NCBI GenBank assembly: GCA_023392125.1 | Contig: JAEVZS010000002.1 | Coordinates: 248,001 to 312,000, forward strand | From: Bacteroidota bacterium | GTDB taxonomy: Bacteria; Bacteroidota; Bacteroidia; Cytophagales; Cytophagaceae | Reading direction: 5' to 3' | Length of the DNA: 64,000 bases | Program-made: the position numbers and the translations under genes | Part shown: in pieces, positions 63,201-64,000 of the stretch | Position numbering within the stretch: position 1 is the stretch's first letter | Layout: every line of letters starts with the position of its first letter | The notes under the pieces: generated by a model | What the model saw: only the letters and a program-made list of their open reading frames with translations | Database searches by the model: none | What the model was told of the DNA's origin: nothing

Positions 63201-64000
63201 ATGGTTTCATTTTTTCGTTTTACAATCATTACATTTTTTCTGATTACGCAGTATCTGCAGGCTCAGTCCCTGCATGCATTAAATTCATCGGAAATTCGTC
63301 TGGGGCTGAAAAAATTCGCTAATACCGCTTCTGTACTGTATCTGGCCGCACATCCGGATGATGAGAATACCGGTCTTATTGCATATATTGATAATGAGCT
63401 GCTGGCTCGTACTGCTTACCTCTCTCTCACCAGGGGCGACGGAGGACAGAATCTCATCGGAACGGAACAGGGAGCGCTTCTGGGGCTTATCCGTACGCAG
63501 GAACTTCTTGAAGCACGAAAGATTGATAAAGGAGAACAGTTTTTTACAAGAGCTTACGATTTCGGGTTTTCCAAATCGCCGGAAGAAACCTTTACCAAAT
63601 GGAATAAAGACAGTGTATTGCATGATGTTGTATGGGTTATTCGCAAATTTCGTCCCGATATAATTATTACCCGGTTTTCGGATTATGAATATTATGGACA
63701 TGGACACCACTCTGCATCAGCTATTCTGGCAATGGAAGCTTTTGAGGGTGCCGCAGATCCCGCTCGTTTTCCTGAGCAGCTGAAATATGTTGGTGTATGG
63801 CAGGCTGAGAGACTCTTGTTTAATTCCAGTACCTGGTTCAAGCCGGACCTGGAACGTTTTTATGCGGAAACCGGCAGAAAATACATCAAAGAGAATATCG
63901 GAGTCTATAATCCTTTGCTGGGAAAAACGTATTCTGAAATTGCCGCGCTTAGCCGGAGCATGCATAAAAGCCAGGGCTTCGGAACCTCACCGAGACAGGG
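63201..64000 (+). CDS. PIG-L family deacetylase, 5' part (cut by window end)
   Basis: The first 266 codons of a larger gene that runs off the right edge. A signal peptide (MVSFFRFTIITFFLITQYLQ) is followed by the PIG-L zinc site HPDDENTG (H51, D53, D54, E55), the TRGDGGQNLIGTEQG segment and the later metal-binding GHGHHSAS (H167, H169, H170). PIG-L enzymes remove N-acetyl groups from sugar derivatives. Large secreted Bacteroidota members are about three times this length, so most of the C-terminal part is outside the window. Confidence 0.9.
   Translation, partial: MVSFFRFTIITFFLITQYLQAQSLHALNSSEIRLGLKKFANTASVLYLAAHPDDENTGLIAYIDNELLARTAYLSLTRGDGGQNLIGTEQGALLGLIRTQELLEARKIDKGEQFFTRAYDFGFSKSPEETFTKWNKDSVLHDVVWVIRKFRPDIIITRFSDYEYYGHGHHSASAILAMEAFEGAADPARFPEQLKYVGVWQAERLLFNSSTWFKPDLERFYAETGRKYIKENIGVYNPLLGKTYSEIAALSRSMHKSQGFGTSPRQ

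Overview
The window looks like chromosomal DNA of a member of the Bacteroidota, most likely a gliding or surface-active cytophagale. The evidence is three PorP/SprF-family outer-membrane proteins, many proteins ending in type IX secretion (T9SS) sorting domains of type A or type B (gliding motility-associated C-terminal domain), a reg_prop/Y_Y_Y sensor kinase, and promoters of the Bacteroidota type (TTG, about 19-21 nt, TAnnTTTG). I saw no rRNA, tRNA, CRISPR array, transposase, integrase or prophage. Base composition is moderate, with a visibly AT-richer patch at about 61.7-62.4 kb.

Layout. (1) 0-7 kb: a tripartite RND efflux operon on the minus strand (tolC-like, adaptor, HAE1-type pump), then a strong terminator and a GbsR/MarR-type regulator. 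Palindromes lie upstream of the tolC-like gene and near the left edge. (2) 7-21.8 kb: T9SS surface locus A, mostly minus strand. It holds an ECF sigma factor; a membrane anti-sigma-like protein that ends in a T9SS type-B-like domain; an LRR/Ig surface protein; two paralogous propeller-like/GEVED surface proteins; a PorP/SprF protein; and a secreted TPR-CHAT caspase-like protein. A second, divergent PorP/SprF gene faces the sigma gene. (3) 21.8-27.9 kb: housekeeping genes (arsC, hslV, a lipoprotein, pyruvate dehydrogenase E2, topoisomerase IV subunit B, a truncated haemoglobin). (4) 28-42.4 kb: T9SS surface locus B on the plus strand: a 2,268-residue repeat adhesin, PorP/SprF, an OmpA/PD40/PKD protein, an unknown secreted protein, and a propeller sensor histidine kinase. 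(5) 42.3-55.4 kb: an L,D-transpeptidase, a subtilisin-like T9SS cargo, a lipoprotein, mnmA, a DUF6952 protein, a thioredoxin, a TrpF-like protein, a PfkB kinase, trmB, an FAD enzyme, mutM-like glycosylase, NUDIX, YkvA, a YheT-like hydrolase and an aldehyde dehydrogenase. (6) 55.4-64 kb: a lipoprotein, a beta-barrel protein, a DUF1501 (T9SS type A) and DUF1800 pair, two small membrane proteins, a glutathione peroxidase, and the start of a PIG-L deacetylase cut by the right edge.

The most interesting part is locus A. A sigma factor overlaps an inner-membrane anti-sigma-like protein whose periplasmic end resembles the sorting domain of T9SS cargo. The two GEVED paralogues downstream share a 33-nt upstream block containing an inverted repeat in which one arm pair has changed together (GAGG/CCTC versus GATG/CATC). 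The locus ends in a secreted CHAT protein with an intact His/Cys dyad. A working hypothesis, not demonstrated here, is that the anti-sigma protein senses T9SS status and controls a surface/protease module. Locus B has a comparable cargo-plus-SprF design but carries a sensor kinase instead of a sigma/anti-sigma pair.
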